Shown here: piece after piece, positions 42,768 to 53,487 of the stretch
Numbering within the stretch: position 1 is the first letter of the stretch
Layout of the letters: each line of letters begins with the position of its first letter
NCBI GenBank assembly: GCA_027922465.2
Contig: BQMF02000136.1
Coordinates: 682,001 to 746,000 of the forward strand
Origin: Turritopsis dohrnii
Lineage: Eukaryota; Cnidaria; Hydrozoa; Anthoathecata; Oceaniidae
Reading direction: 5' to 3'
DNA: 64,000 nucleotides
Made by a program: the position numbers and the translations under genes
The notes under the pieces: model-generated
The model's input: only the letters and a program-made list of their open reading frames with translations
Database searches by the model: none
Told to the model about the DNA's origin: nothing

Positions 42768-43798
42768 TAGCCGCCAAGGCGGCGTCGCTCGCCGCCCATG
42801 TTCAGCATGCGTTGACTTCACGAAAAATAAAATTAAGGAATTGGCAACCGAAAGTGTTACCATGTTGTAGAGCTTGAAAAACTGATTAAAAAAATGTATG
42901 GGATCGTTCCGCTGCGATCAACCGTTACAGAGATATCATTCTTCAAAGATTTTGATGACGTCACAGACCCCTCCCAAAAAAATTAGACCCAAATTTTTTG
43001 TCACCCCATCGCCTGTATCGCGGACCCGAAAAAACGTCAGTTATCCTAGAGGCAGATTCGAAATCAAATATCAAATATCAGTTTAAACAATGGTTCCAAA
43101 AAACCAAAATTTCATGTGTTATTTATTTTTTAAAACAATCGTTGATCAGTACAACAATGCACTCAAAACGTAGAGAGAGAAAAACTTTTTATTAGCTTTT
43201 GTTTTAAAAACGTTACGCGCTCTAACATGGGTGCTATCAAACAGGGGGAAAATGGTTTCTCTTCTTAAAAAGTTCACACGGAGGAGAAAAAAAAGGCACG
43301 TGCTAAATGAATAAATAGAATAAAAAAACGTTCGATCAGAACGCTTAACAATTGAAAGAAGAAATTAATTTATTAAAAGAAAAGCAAAAAAAAAATTTTG
43401 TTTTGATATGATACTCTTTTTTTACCTATCGGTTTTTAAACATTTTGATTGCTCAAAAAAAAAGTTCACCCGTCTCAGACAGTCAGGCAAGAGTTAGTGG
43501 CAAACCGAACATATGCTGCCACGTTCTGCCACTGCTGCTTTTTGTCCAAAATATTTAATCAGTTAGTGACTTTGTATTTAGTTGATGTACTGTTTTTTCA
43601 AAGCCAAGTCAATGTGGAATATAAAACTAACAATAATGATAAAACAAAACGTTATTCCTATTAGTTCATCAGCCAAAAAAAGTCACGTTCGATTGGGGTT
43701 GCAATGTATTTGCTTCGAACTCACGTCGCACACAAAAAAAAAGAAATAATTTCGCTCACAACTTAATCTACCATTTTGCGTGACTTACAAACAAACAA

Positions 43799-43830
<32 letters not shown>

Positions 43831-43861
43831 AGAATCGGCTATTAATATATAGATTATCGGA
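42768..43861 (+). mobile_element. RTE-like non-autonomous element B
   Basis: It starts ACTAGCCGCCAAGGCGGCG and ends with ACAAACAAAC/GACAGACAGA simple repeats, then GAATCGGCTATTAATATATA and GATTA. The final 205 bases recur almost exactly at 48005-48209. It has no RT domain. The simple-repeat tail and 5' end resemble RTE-clade LINEs, so this is probably an internally deleted derivative. Confidence 0.55.
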
Positions 43862-45879
43862 TCTCCTGTTCGTCAATTTTACAAAATATTTCTGGAAGTT
43901 GTGATTTCTCATTGCATAAACCAAGACTTCGCTGATAAATCGGTAAGTGTTTTTTACTTTTTAAATATAATTTTAAATATATAAATCTATATGATTTTGT
44001 TACTTGAGATTAAGTCAATGTTTATGTTAGTTTGAGGGCGTGAGTAGTCAGTAGTGGAAGATTTATGCTTTATTTATAAAGATCTCTAGCAATATTTCAA
44101 GTTTTGAGTTTCGTTGTTTAACTTTATATTAGCAACTTACTGACTTTCCTGTTTCATTCCGTGAGAGATTTTTTCTGTTTCAATTTGCTTTGTCGTTGGT
44201 TTAATGTAGTAGTAGAAGTGTAGTAATGTAATGAAGTGATTTGTGAATGGCTGATAGATGATGACTGTGATTTTTTTGCTTGTAGTTACTTCAGAATATT
44301 CATATGATTAAAAGTGATCCTAGCAGTATAGTATAATGTAGTACCATGAAATTATGGAATCCTTTTTGAAGGGTAAAATCATAAGTTATAATTTTTAGTA
44401 AATTAATCAGTAATTCATCACAAATTTATCTGTAGTAATCATTTCTGATTAATAACTCACTACCAATAAGTAGAAACCATCCACAATGACATTGCAAAAA
44501 TTTTAGAACAAATTTTCGAACGCATGAAATATTTTTTTCCATTCAGAGCTTTGAAGTTGTATGAAAAGATGAATTTCTTAAATGATGGTTGTTTTACTAT
44601 GATGGATGCAAAGTTTAGTTTAGACATTTAAAGTTTAGACATTTCACTTTGATTAAGATACTCTAGATTATTTTATTTTACCCAATAACTAGCACAATAA
44701 CGAGTTTTTGGAAAAGTTTGTATGTCATATTTGTTTTTATATTCAAGATTTAAAAATAAAATTACATCAGTATCTATGTTATTCTTGTGTTTGTTGCAGT
44801 GATTTAATTTTTGTGCTTGTTATGAGTTTGTTGTTCTGTCATATACACTTCGATGATGTTTCGAAATATCTATGGAGTTTAATGATAGACATGAATGTTT
44901 TGCCTGTTTTTCAAGTTTCAGCTAATCCAAGTAAATAAATCAGATTTCCAGTACGCTGTTAATTTAATACTGAAATGGTAATTAACTTCTTTAATTTAAT
45001 TTTCATGCTTATCTATGCTTGTTGCACACATTACTTTATTGTGTGTATCCTTTCTGCATTCTGTTTGTTCTGTTCTGCTAAAAGTGTTTGTCACTCTTTA
45101 TTTAGATTATTTTCCACCCAAGTTGCTTATTGTTCCCTTAACATGATAACAAAAAAAAGTGAGAAGAAAATATTATATCAAGCAGTTACTGGTATGTGTC
45201 CTGTTTACTCTAGATGTTTTCATTTTTGTGATTGTTATAACACCTCTCATTAAATAGGGTTTTTGTATTTTAGATTACTGTCAAAAAAGCTGAGGAGGAG
45301 GAAATACACAAAATCATGCGATAAACTAAAAACTGATCTTGTTTCACTGAAGAAAAACATGACAACAACAGCTGCTCCTGCTAATTGAAAAATCACCATT
45401 TTTATTTGCATGTCTTTTTGGTTGGTTTTCAAAGAGTTTCTGTCATTCTGAGTTTTAGTTTAGTAAAATCAAACAAGAAACAGTTCCAACCCATGACAAT
45501 TTCTAAAATTTGAACATTACTTCGATTTAGTACACCCTTTTTCAAGAGTCGTTTTTATACCTTTATATTTTATGAAAGACTATACTTATGTTTTACGGAA
45601 TATTTTTTAATAATGACCAGCTTTAAACTTTGGCAGTGTTATGAGTTATTTGTTCCCCAATTAATTTATGAACTACTTGTAAATATTTATTTGAATAAGA
45701 AGATTTTATCATTAGTTTTCTTATTGATTTCTTTATTCATTCATTCATTCATTCATTATTACTGAAACATAAAGACATTGAAAAACTAATTATGAGTCTT
45801 CTGTTACCCAAGGAGAAACGCACCTGAAAACACATCTTAAAGTGGTTTTAAAAGCGTTTTTAGCAGATAAAATGAAGAC
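43862..45879. other. AT-rich interior of the 3.8-kb element; possible exons
   Basis: No transposase domain is seen. Two weak exon candidates stand out: 43865-43942, encoding SPVRQFYKIFLEVVISHC before GTAAGTG, and about 45273-45388 on the + strand, encoding LLSKKLRRRKYTKSCDKL with a Lys-rich tail and TGA. Their link is not shown. Other ORFs here are AT-rich noise. Confidence 0.3.
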
Positions 45880-46255
45880 GTCTTTAAAACGTTAGAAAAA
45901 GACGTCTTAAATCCGTCTTAAACTAGTCGGATTTGTCCGTTTAGAAAACGTCTTTTCACAACGTCTTAAAGACGTCTTGGAAAGACGTTTTCTAAACGTC
46001 TTAAAGAAGTTTTATACGTCTAAAATGCGTTTTAAAAACGTCTTAAAGACGTCTTGGAAGACGTCTTAAAGAAGTCTTGAAAAGACGTTTTCTAAACAGA
46101 CAAATCCGACCAGTTTAAGACGGATTTAAGACGTCTTCCAAGACGTCTTTAAGACGTTTTTAAAACGTCTTTTTGCCGGCTGGGTATGTGCTTAACAATG
46201 TTTCCATTGCCATTCTACAGCCCCATCATTGACAAAATAGTCCATAAAGGTTTCT

Positions 46256-47426
46256 CTAATAGACTTTGCGGGGATTGATGAATTGTGACCCAGTCCGTGG
46301 GACTTGTAGATCGTAGAGTGTATCATTAGGTCGATTTTCACGCCATTCTCCTTCAGAAATTCCCCCATTCTCTAGGATAGTATCGGCAAAGAATGTGGGA
46401 CGATAGACGTTAACAGAATGTGAACTTCTTAACAGCATATTGTGTAAGATAAGGGAAGCAAAAATTACATCTTCGACGTGTTTAGGATCCAAATTTATGA
46501 TCGTGAAAAAAACTCTCCATCTATTTGCCAAAATTCCAAACAAGTTTTCGGAAATTCTTCGTGCTCTACTATGTCTATAATTATATATACGTTTTTCTGG
46601 TGTTAAGCCTTGTTGGGGGAATGGTTTCATCATGAACCTTTTGAGCGCAAAAGCATCATCCCCTAGGAATACATAAGAAGTAGTTTCACCATTTGGCAAT
46701 TTCTCATCAGCGGGAAGCTTGAATGAACCATCTCGGATTCCTTGCAACAATGAAGTCTTATTCCAAATACCAGAGTCATTTGCTCTTCCGTTTGACCCCA
46801 CATCAGCATAAAGACACTCATAATCTGGGCCAGCCATAGCCATAAGAATTATTGAATGAGTATGTTTATAGTTGTAGTAGAATGATCCACCGTTTTTCGG
46901 CTTCTGAATCCGAACATGTTTGCCATCAATAGCGCCTAATGCATGTGGGTAATTCCATTTTTCTTCAAACTTTCTTGATACCGCAAGCCACTCGTTATCA
47001 GAAGACGGGATTTTGAGAAATTCGGACGACATTTTATTAACAATGGCCTTGCAACAACCTTTGGCTATGTAAGATACAGCATTCAATGATATCCTAAACT
47101 GAAAACTTAACGATTGGAATGTTTCACCTGTAGCTAAAAAACGCAAGGTTAATGCCACTGTTAATTGGATTAGTCCCCCCAAGTCGCTCCTTTGGTTGAA
47201 TCTGGTCAGCAATTTTACCCAAAACACTTTCAAAGTCGATCACATCCATTCGAAACATTTCCCTGAATCCGAAGCGATCCTCAACTCTCAATGTTTTGAC
47301 GATATTATTGAAATACCCTTTTTCATTTTGTCGTTTTACCCATTCTCTTGTTGAGCCATGAGTTTGCTTTTCATCATCAGAGTCGATCAATTCATTCAAT
47401 ACCACTAAAGCTGCTAACTCCGCCAT
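46256..47426 (-). pseudogene. Harbinger (PIF/HARBI1-type) transposase, one frameshift
   Basis: The N-terminal part starts at ATG 47426 (MAELAALVVLNELI) and continues with FREMFRMDVIDFESVL. The second frame (47233-46256) has LTLRFLATGETFQSLSFQFR, then the DDE core: GAIDGKHVRIQKP (first Asp), YADVGSNGRANDSGIWN (second Asp), FLGDDAFALKRFMMKPFP, and RRISENLFGILANRW with the Glu. This order is that of DDE_Tnp_4 transposases of the Harbinger superfamily. The two parts are out of frame near a run of six C at about 47175. Otherwise the gene looks intact. Confidence 0.88.
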
Positions 47427-48004
47427 CTTGAATGCTCGAATGAATGGACATTTGAAAATTCGAATGTTTTGATGAAACACGTTTTGATTACCATACTCAA
47501 ATGTGAAATTCGATTTCATCAAATTATCAAATTTTTATCAAAACTCAAAAAAAAATTACTCGATTTTGATGAAAAAATTTTATGCATTTGCGCATCTGTT
47601 CTGTCTTTTATCATCAAGGTTTTCAAAAATCGAGTTAAAAAAAGGCAGTTATCTGTTCGAATTCATTTTCGATTTCAAGAAATTATTATTCAAAACATAC
47701 ATTTGTTTTTCGAAGAAACGAGTTTTTTTCTACATAAGCTCTTATAAAAACAACGTACGTTATAAACAGCTCATGCATGTATAATTCTTTTGTCCTCTAA
47801 TAAATTAAATTGCTGGTATGTTACAATTAGTCCCTATTTACACGAGTTAGTAATTTTAAACATTATTATCGTTTATGCCTGTTTTCCACCAGTACGATAT
47901 TTCAAGAAATAACGTTTACAGAACTTTTAAGAACTTTAAGTAAAATTTCGAAAGTATTCTTGTGGCAAGCATTTTTGCTGCTACCGTTTTGCGCCATCTG
48001 GCTC
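47427..48004. other. Upstream flank of the Harbinger transposase
   Basis: AT-rich, no domain. Overlapping + strand ORFs (47469-47784) are low complexity. Confidence 0.4.
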
Positions 48005-48209
48005 TTGTTCCTATTAGTTCATCAGCCAAAAAAAGTCACGTTCGATTGGGGTTGCAATGTATTTGCTTCGAACTCACGTCGCACACAAAAAAAGAAATAA
48101 TTTCGCTCACAACTTAATCTACCATTTTGCGTGACTTACAAACAAGCAAACAAACAAACAAACAAACAAACAGACAGAGAATCGGCTATTAATATATAGA
48201 TTATCGAAA
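48005..48209 (+). mobile_element. RTE-like 3' end, second copy
   Basis: Nearly identical to 43655-43861, including CATTTTGCGTGACTTACAAA, a shorter ACAAAC repeat and TATTAATATATAGATTA. It may be the 3' end of element A (41309) separated by later insertions. Confidence 0.6.
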
Positions 48210-48336
48210 ATCTTCTTTTGGATATTAAATAATTGCCGTTAAAATTGAGAGCTTTGATTCGCTAATAACACTACGGTTCACATTCACTAATGCTGCAATA
48301 ATAACCATTATATCGTCCAACAAATCAGCTTGTGAT

Positions 48337-48341
48337 ACTGC
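48337..48341. repeat. Target-site duplication of BEL element (ACTGC), left
   Basis: ACTGC precedes the 5' LTR and recurs at 55690-55694 directly after the 3' LTR. Removing the element and one copy restores the transposase frame across the junction, which confirms the insertion point. Confidence 0.85.
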
Positions 48342-48669
48342 TATAGAATTCCCTCCTGAACGATGAACAGTTATCGCCGAGATAATTCAGACCTACTTAC
48401 ACTCTCCCTTTATTTCGCTCTCCCTTTTTTTTTTGAGAAGTTTCTTTCCCTCTGGGATTAGTTGTTCCCTTTATTTCTAGTTGCATTTGTATACCTAAGT
48501 AATTATATGGTAATTATTTGTAGTTTTGAATTTTGTAGCAATATTTAAAGGCGTTTTTCTCTCACTTGTAAGTAGCATGAGTGAGAGAGCGCTCACAGTT
48601 TTGTGATGATAAAGACAACGATACGATTATTACAAACGTGAATTTTCTCTTCTCTTACTGAACCTAACA
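48342..48669 (+). repeat. BEL 5' LTR
   Basis: 328 bases from TATAGAATTCCCTCC to CACTGAACCTAACA. It does not start with the TG of most LTRs. Its boundary is fixed by comparison with the 3' LTR and by the ACTGC duplications. Confidence 0.85.
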
Positions 48670-48739
48670 TAAGATCACAAAACTATGCAAGAAGATTCAT
48701 TCACCGAACAACGATGAGCAACAACTGCTTTGTTTGATT

Positions 48740-49690
48740 TGGTCAACCTTCGTTGCTGACTCTAGAGCTGTGGACCTGTTCGTTACAGTTAAGGCTCTAT
48801 ATACATCCCGCATCTTTCCTGACAACACTGACGTTTGCATTCAACACTGACGTCTGCATCCGACACTGGCGTTTCAAGACTGACGTTTGCTGTCAACACT
48901 GACGTTTGCTGTTTTACTGATTCACTGACGTTTGCTGTCAACACTGACGTTTCAAGACTCACGTCTGCTGTCACCACTGACGTTTTCTGTTTTACTGATT
49001 GTGAGAACTTTTATGTTGATTTTGGTCAACCTTCGTTGCTGATTAGAGCTGTGGACCTGTTCGTTACAGTTAAGGCTCTAGACACATCTCACATCTTTCC
49101 TGACAACACCAACGTTTGCTGTCAACACTGACGTTTGCTGTTTTACTGATTCACTGACGTTTGCGGTCAACACTGACGTTTCCTGTCAACACTGACGTTT
49201 GCTGTCAACACTGACGTTTCAAGACTCACGTCTGCTGTCACCACTGACGTTTTCTGTTTTACTAATTGTGAGAACTTTTACGTTGATTTTGGTCAACCTT
49301 CGTTGCTGATTAGAGCTGTGGACCTGTTCGTTACAGTAAAGGCTCTAGACACATCTCACACCTTTCCTGACAACACTGACGTTTGCTGTCAACACTGACG
49401 TTTGCTGTTTTACTGATTGTAAGAACTTTTACGTTGATTTTGGTCAACCTTCGTTGCTGATTAGAGCTGTGGACCTGTTCGTTGCAGTTAAGGCTCTAGA
49501 CACATCTCACATCTTTCCTGACAACACCAACGTTTGCTGTCAACACTGACGTTTGCTGTTTTACTGATTCACTGACGTTTGCGGTCAACACTGACGTTTC
49601 CTGTCAACACTGACGTTTCCTGTCAACACTGACGATCGCAGTCAACACTGACGTTTACACTCGACACTGACGGCTGCTGCCGCAACAGAC
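48740..49690 (+). repeat. Leader repeats with ACTGACGTTTGCTGT motifs
   Basis: More than twenty copies of CAACACTGACGTTTGCTGT and its variants, organised in about 210-base higher-order units that also contain TTTTGGTCAACCTTCGTTGC and GAGCTGTGGACCTGTTCGTT (at about 48740, 49015, 49285 and 49435). They fill the region between the 5' LTR and gag. Each motif holds TGACG, the half-site of CREB/ATF-type factors. Confidence 0.85.
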
Positions 49691-49749
49691 GTTACCTTGT
49701 CCGCTAAAGTGTGGAAGGAAGTTTATCGTACACAAATCCCTCTCCTACG

Positions 49750-52700
49750 ATGGAAAATCCAACATTCCAAGATCGCTCAGAACGGAGGATGGACAACTTG
49801 AGAAGGCAAAGAGGAGGAAAAAAGGGTTCAATAACGAAAAGAATCCAACAACTAGACGAACTCATTAAAGAAAATGGAAGTCGCACACGAATCAATTCCC
49901 TTTTTCAAAGTCTCATCCAAGTTCAAAGAGAAGCAAAAAACATCAGTCAAGAGCTAGAAGACCTCGGTGAGGACACAGAAGAATGGATGGAAGAAGTCGA
50001 TCTCTCTGTCGACAATTGTAAATCCAAAATCGAAGAGTATTTCGAACTGAGGAAAGAAGACGCACCTTCAGACGATGGTAAAGCATGGCTGATGGAGCAA
50101 TTCAGACAAAAGTCAACTCCACAATATCAACAAGCTGATTTAGAGTTGGCGAGTGAATTCGCAAAGATGACTGCAAGTGACGCGATTCCGATGATCCAAC
50201 CAGCAACATCTTTTGGTCCATCCACCTCCTTCGATACATTCGCGACGACTGGATTGGTGTACACAACAATGCCATTCCCAGAGACGAGCATGAATTTGGG
50301 AGCAACAGCCTCAACCGCGTATGGCAGAACATTCGCACCGCAACTCAGCAAACCAACAATGACAACGCAAAGCAGAGGAGGAGCTATACCTAAAAATCGT
50401 AGAGTGGACCCTACACCATTTCAGCTGAATTATTCACAGTCACCCCAAACAGACAACAATCAAGTGGATGCGTGGATTGACCGTCTTGACCCAAAAAGAC
50501 CACCACCTGCAACACCTGACAACAAAATAGAAGATTCACTAGCGACGTGGTTTGTTCAGCAAGGATTACCAAGGATACGGCTACTCTGGTTCGACGGCTC
50601 TCCAACGCACTATGTGGACTTTATCGCAAGTTTCAGAGATCTCGTCCACAACCAAGATTATTTATCTACCACTCAACGATGCGTCTATCTTCATCAACAT
50701 GTCAAAGGCGAAGTCAAAGGATCCATACAAGGATACAGAAACGATTACGAGGGCTATGTGCAAGCTCTCAGAAGAATCAGATATATGTTTGGGCAACGAT
50801 CAAGAATAGCACACGCCGTCATTAAAAGGGTGACTCTTGGGAAGCCAATAACCAACCGAGATCCGGCTGGACTAACAGAATTCTACTACACAATCAGTGA
50901 CTGTCTGGTGACGCTTCAAAAACTCGATTACGTCTCGGACCTCTATAGCACCGACGTCCTGCGTCAGGCATGCAGACGATTGCCACCTTATCTCTACTCG
51001 AAGTGGGCTGATTACTGCTTGCTGATCCGCAGACAACAAGAACCGAATCTCACTCACCTTGAGTCCTGGCTCCAAGAAAGAGTTTTGGCGTCCAAAGAAT
51101 ACTACCTGCCTGATCGATTCTCAAATCAAGACTCGAATAAAGACTCCAGCCAAAGCCAAAGAAACGATCGAAACCAGAGAGACAACTGGAACACCCACTC
51201 AGGTGATTCAGATCCTGGGAATAGCAAATGGACTGGTGCTCTTCAAGACAAAACCAAGAAGAAAACTACTACTTGCTACCTTTGTCGAGAAACCCATCGG
51301 CTACATAAATGTACAAAGTACGTCGACTTGGACTCAGATGCTCGCTTCAAAACCGCAAGGAAATTGAAAGTCTGTTACAATTGTTTGACGAAGGATCACT
51401 ACACTGATAAATGTCCATCGAAGAATAGCTGTTTCGAATCTGGATGCACCGAAAGGCACCACACCTCACTACACAAGTACTTTACTGGAAGCAACAACAA
51501 GAAGGAAGACGCACCGGAGACTGACTCGACATTTAACGGTGAGACGAAAATTACAAGTTCGCCTAAAGGAGCAGTATACCTTTCAGTCGTCCCTGTCACG
51601 TTGATTGGACAGGACTCATCTTCGGTCACCACATATGCCCTGTTGGACTCCGGAAGTGAAAGCACCCTACTAAGACAGGACCTGGCTAAGAAGCTAAAGT
51701 TACGGAAGACTGAAACAACAATCTCGATCAGCACAATCAAAGATGTTGGTGAGAAGCTGAAAGTACAAGAAGCGAAGCTAAATGCCCGATCAACCGTAAA
51801 CAACAAAAGTGTTAGGATCGACAAATGCTACATTGTACCAAAAACTCACTTCAACATGCCAGCTCAAATGTATCCCGAAGATGTTACTACTCGATTCAAG
51901 CACCTAGAAGGGATTGATCTACACAGTGTAAGAAGTGATCAGATTGGTATCCTAATTGGGGCCAACATCCCCTCGGTGCACAAGCAATTAGAAGCGAAAC
52001 TGGGAGAAGGATCCCAACCAACCGCTATAAAGACGCTTTTCGGTTGGACACTATTCGGACCGTATGGGAATTCAAACCAGACTTCAATCAACAACCTGCA
52101 CATCCAAGACGAAACTGACCTTCACGATGCAGTGCGAAGAATCTGGGAACAAGATTCCATCGGCAACGTAAATGACAGAGAACCAGCACCTTCCATACAA
52201 GACAAAAGGTGCCTCCAGAAACTGGAATCAGAAACAGAATTTGTCGCTGGGAAGTACGTAGTTCCGATGTTGTGGAAAGAGGACGTAACACTTCCTGACA
52301 ACCGTGAAGTAGCCGAAAAGAGGTTCAATTACTTGCTCCAGAGGCTAAAGAAAGACCCCTCACTGCACAAAATGTACCAAGATACGATGGACAAGTATCT
52401 CAGAAAGGGCTACGCAAGGAAAATGACTCCTGATGAAGTCAACAGAACCACAGAAAAGACATGGTACCTGCCACACCATCCAGTATTCAACCCAAATAAA
52501 CCAGGGAAGATAAGAGTCGTATTTGATGCAGCATCAAAACACCAAGGTTGCAGTCTCAACAACTCCTTGCTGAGTGGTCCAGACCTTCTTAACAATCTAA
52601 CTGGTGTTTTAATGAGGTTCCGTTTGCATCCGATCGCATTCTCCGCAGATATTGAAGAAATGTTCCATCAAGTTCAAGTTACAGAACAAGACATGGATTC

Positions 52701-53487
52701 ATTGAGATTCTTGTGGAAAGAAGACACAAATTCAGATGATCCCCCAGAAACATACCAAATGAAGGTACACATATTCGGTGCGACGGACTCACCGACATGT
52801 GCAAATTTCGCCTTAAAAGAAGCCGGAAGGAATGACTCAGACAGGTTTGATCCTCTGACGTTGGAAACCATATCGAAAGCCTTTTACGTCGACGACGACT
52901 TGAAGTCTTGCATCAACGTGAAGATTGCCAAACGACTTATCCAGCAGCTGGTGCAAAAGTTGAAAGAAGGTGGTTTCCGCTTGACGAAATTTGTTAGTAA
53001 TGTCAAAGAAGTGCTGGAAGACTTACCCGAAGAGTTAAAATCACCAGCAAAAAGCATCCAAGTTGAAACCAATGAAACGGTGAGGGCGCTTGGTGTGAAA
53101 TGGGAGATGGCATCCGACACATTCACCTTTGTTCCGAGCAAACATGAAACAACCAACACCAAAAGAAGCATGCTAAGCATTATCAGCTCCATTTTTGACC
53201 CACTAGGGTTAATATCTCCGTACATCTGCAAAGCAAAGATGATTATGCAGGAAGTTTGGCGTGAAAATACAAACTGGGATGACGAAGTTACAAGCGAAAT
53301 CCTAGCAAAATGGAAAGAGTGGCAATCCGGGCTGGAAACTCTTCACACCTTCCACATCAAAAGATGCTTGTTGCCAGTTGCCAAGATTGACCTACAAATT
53401 ACAATTACATATCTTTGGGGATGCATCAGAGAAAGCGTATGGCGCGGTGGCATATCTGAAAGTTTGTACCGAACCAGCATCAGTTAA
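49750..53487 (+). CDS. BEL/Pao Gag-protease-reverse transcriptase polyprotein (truncated)
   Basis: ATG at 49750 follows the leader. The N-terminal coiled-coil region (LDELIKENGSRTRINS) leads to a DUF1759-type Gag segment (IRLLWFDGSPTHYVDFIASF, about 50570). Two Cys/His knuckles follow (CYLCRETHRLHKC and CYNCLTKDHYTDKC, about 51275-51410), then a Pao-type aspartic protease with LLDSGSES (about 51640), and the RT with IRVVFDAASKHQGCSLNN, FSADIEEMFHQVQV and YVDDD (about 52890). This is the usual BEL/Pao order. The frame runs to 53487, but the family frame moves to the overlapping ORF near 53395, so the last 30 residues are off-frame. Confidence 0.92.
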   Translation: MENPTFQDRSERRMDNLRRQRGGKKGSITKRIQQLDELIKENGSRTRINSLFQSLIQVQREAKNISQELEDLGEDTEEWMEEVDLSVDNCKSKIEEYFELRKEDAPSDDGKAWLMEQFRQKSTPQYQQADLELASEFAKMTASDAIPMIQPATSFGPSTSFDTFATTGLVYTTMPFPETSMNLGATASTAYGRTFAPQLSKPTMTTQSRGGAIPKNRRVDPTPFQLNYSQSPQTDNNQVDAWIDRLDPKRPPPATPDNKIEDSLATWFVQQGLPRIRLLWFDGSPTHYVDFIASFRDLVHNQDYLSTTQRCVYLHQHVKGEVKGSIQGYRNDYEGYVQALRRIRYMFGQRSRIAHAVIKRVTLGKPITNRDPAGLTEFYYTISDCLVTLQKLDYVSDLYSTDVLRQACRRLPPYLYSKWADYCLLIRRQQEPNLTHLESWLQERVLASKEYYLPDRFSNQDSNKDSSQSQRNDRNQRDNWNTHSGDSDPGNSKWTGALQDKTKKKTTTCYLCRETHRLHKCTKYVDLDSDARFKTARKLKVCYNCLTKDHYTDKCPSKNSCFESGCTERHHTSLHKYFTGSNNKKEDAPETDSTFNGETKITSSPKGAVYLSVVPVTLIGQDSSSVTTYALLDSGSESTLLRQDLAKKLKLRKTETTISISTIKDVGEKLKVQEAKLNARSTVNNKSVRIDKCYIVPKTHFNMPAQMYPEDVTTRFKHLEGIDLHSVRSDQIGILIGANIPSVHKQLEAKLGEGSQPTAIKTLFGWTLFGPYGNSNQTSINNLHIQDETDLHDAVRRIWEQDSIGNVNDREPAPSIQDKRCLQKLESETEFVAGKYVVPMLWKEDVTLPDNREVAEKRFNYLLQRLKKDPSLHKMYQDTMDKYLRKGYARKMTPDEVNRTTEKTWYLPHHPVFNPNKPGKIRVVFDAASKHQGCSLNNSLLSGPDLLNNLTGVLMRFRLHPIAFSADIEEMFHQVQVTEQDMDSLRFLWKEDTNSDDPPETYQMKVHIFGATDSPTCANFALKEAGRNDSDRFDPLTLETISKAFYVDDDLKSCINVKIAKRLIQQLVQKLKEGGFRLTKFVSNVKEVLEDLPEELKSPAKSIQVETNETVRALGVKWEMASDTFTFVPSKHETTNTKRSMLSIISSIFDPLGLISPYICKAKMIMQEVWRENTNWDDEVTSEILAKWKEWQSGLETLHTFHIKRCLLPVAKIDLQITITYLWGCIRESVWRGGISESLYRTSIS

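Larger units (their letters stand above)
42345..46185. mobile_element. 3.8-kb DNA element with CCCAGCCGGCA ends and GACGTCTT arrays
   Basis: TACCCAGCCGGCA at about 42345 and TGCCGGCTGGGTA at about 46173-46185 are exact inverted ends, next to TA. Both subterminal regions (42365-42565 and about 45880-46170) are packed with AGACGTCTT-type motifs in both orientations. The interior holds an RTE-like copy (42768-43861) and about 2 kb of AT-rich DNA without a clear transposase. It separates the MADF-like fragment from the Harbinger transposase. The superfamily is unknown. Confidence 0.65.

Noticed and set aside
44708..45253. Two + strand ORFs of 76 and 92 codons
   Set aside because: They are AT-driven hydrophobic frames without domains or start context. 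Only small exon-like pieces nearby were kept, at low confidence.
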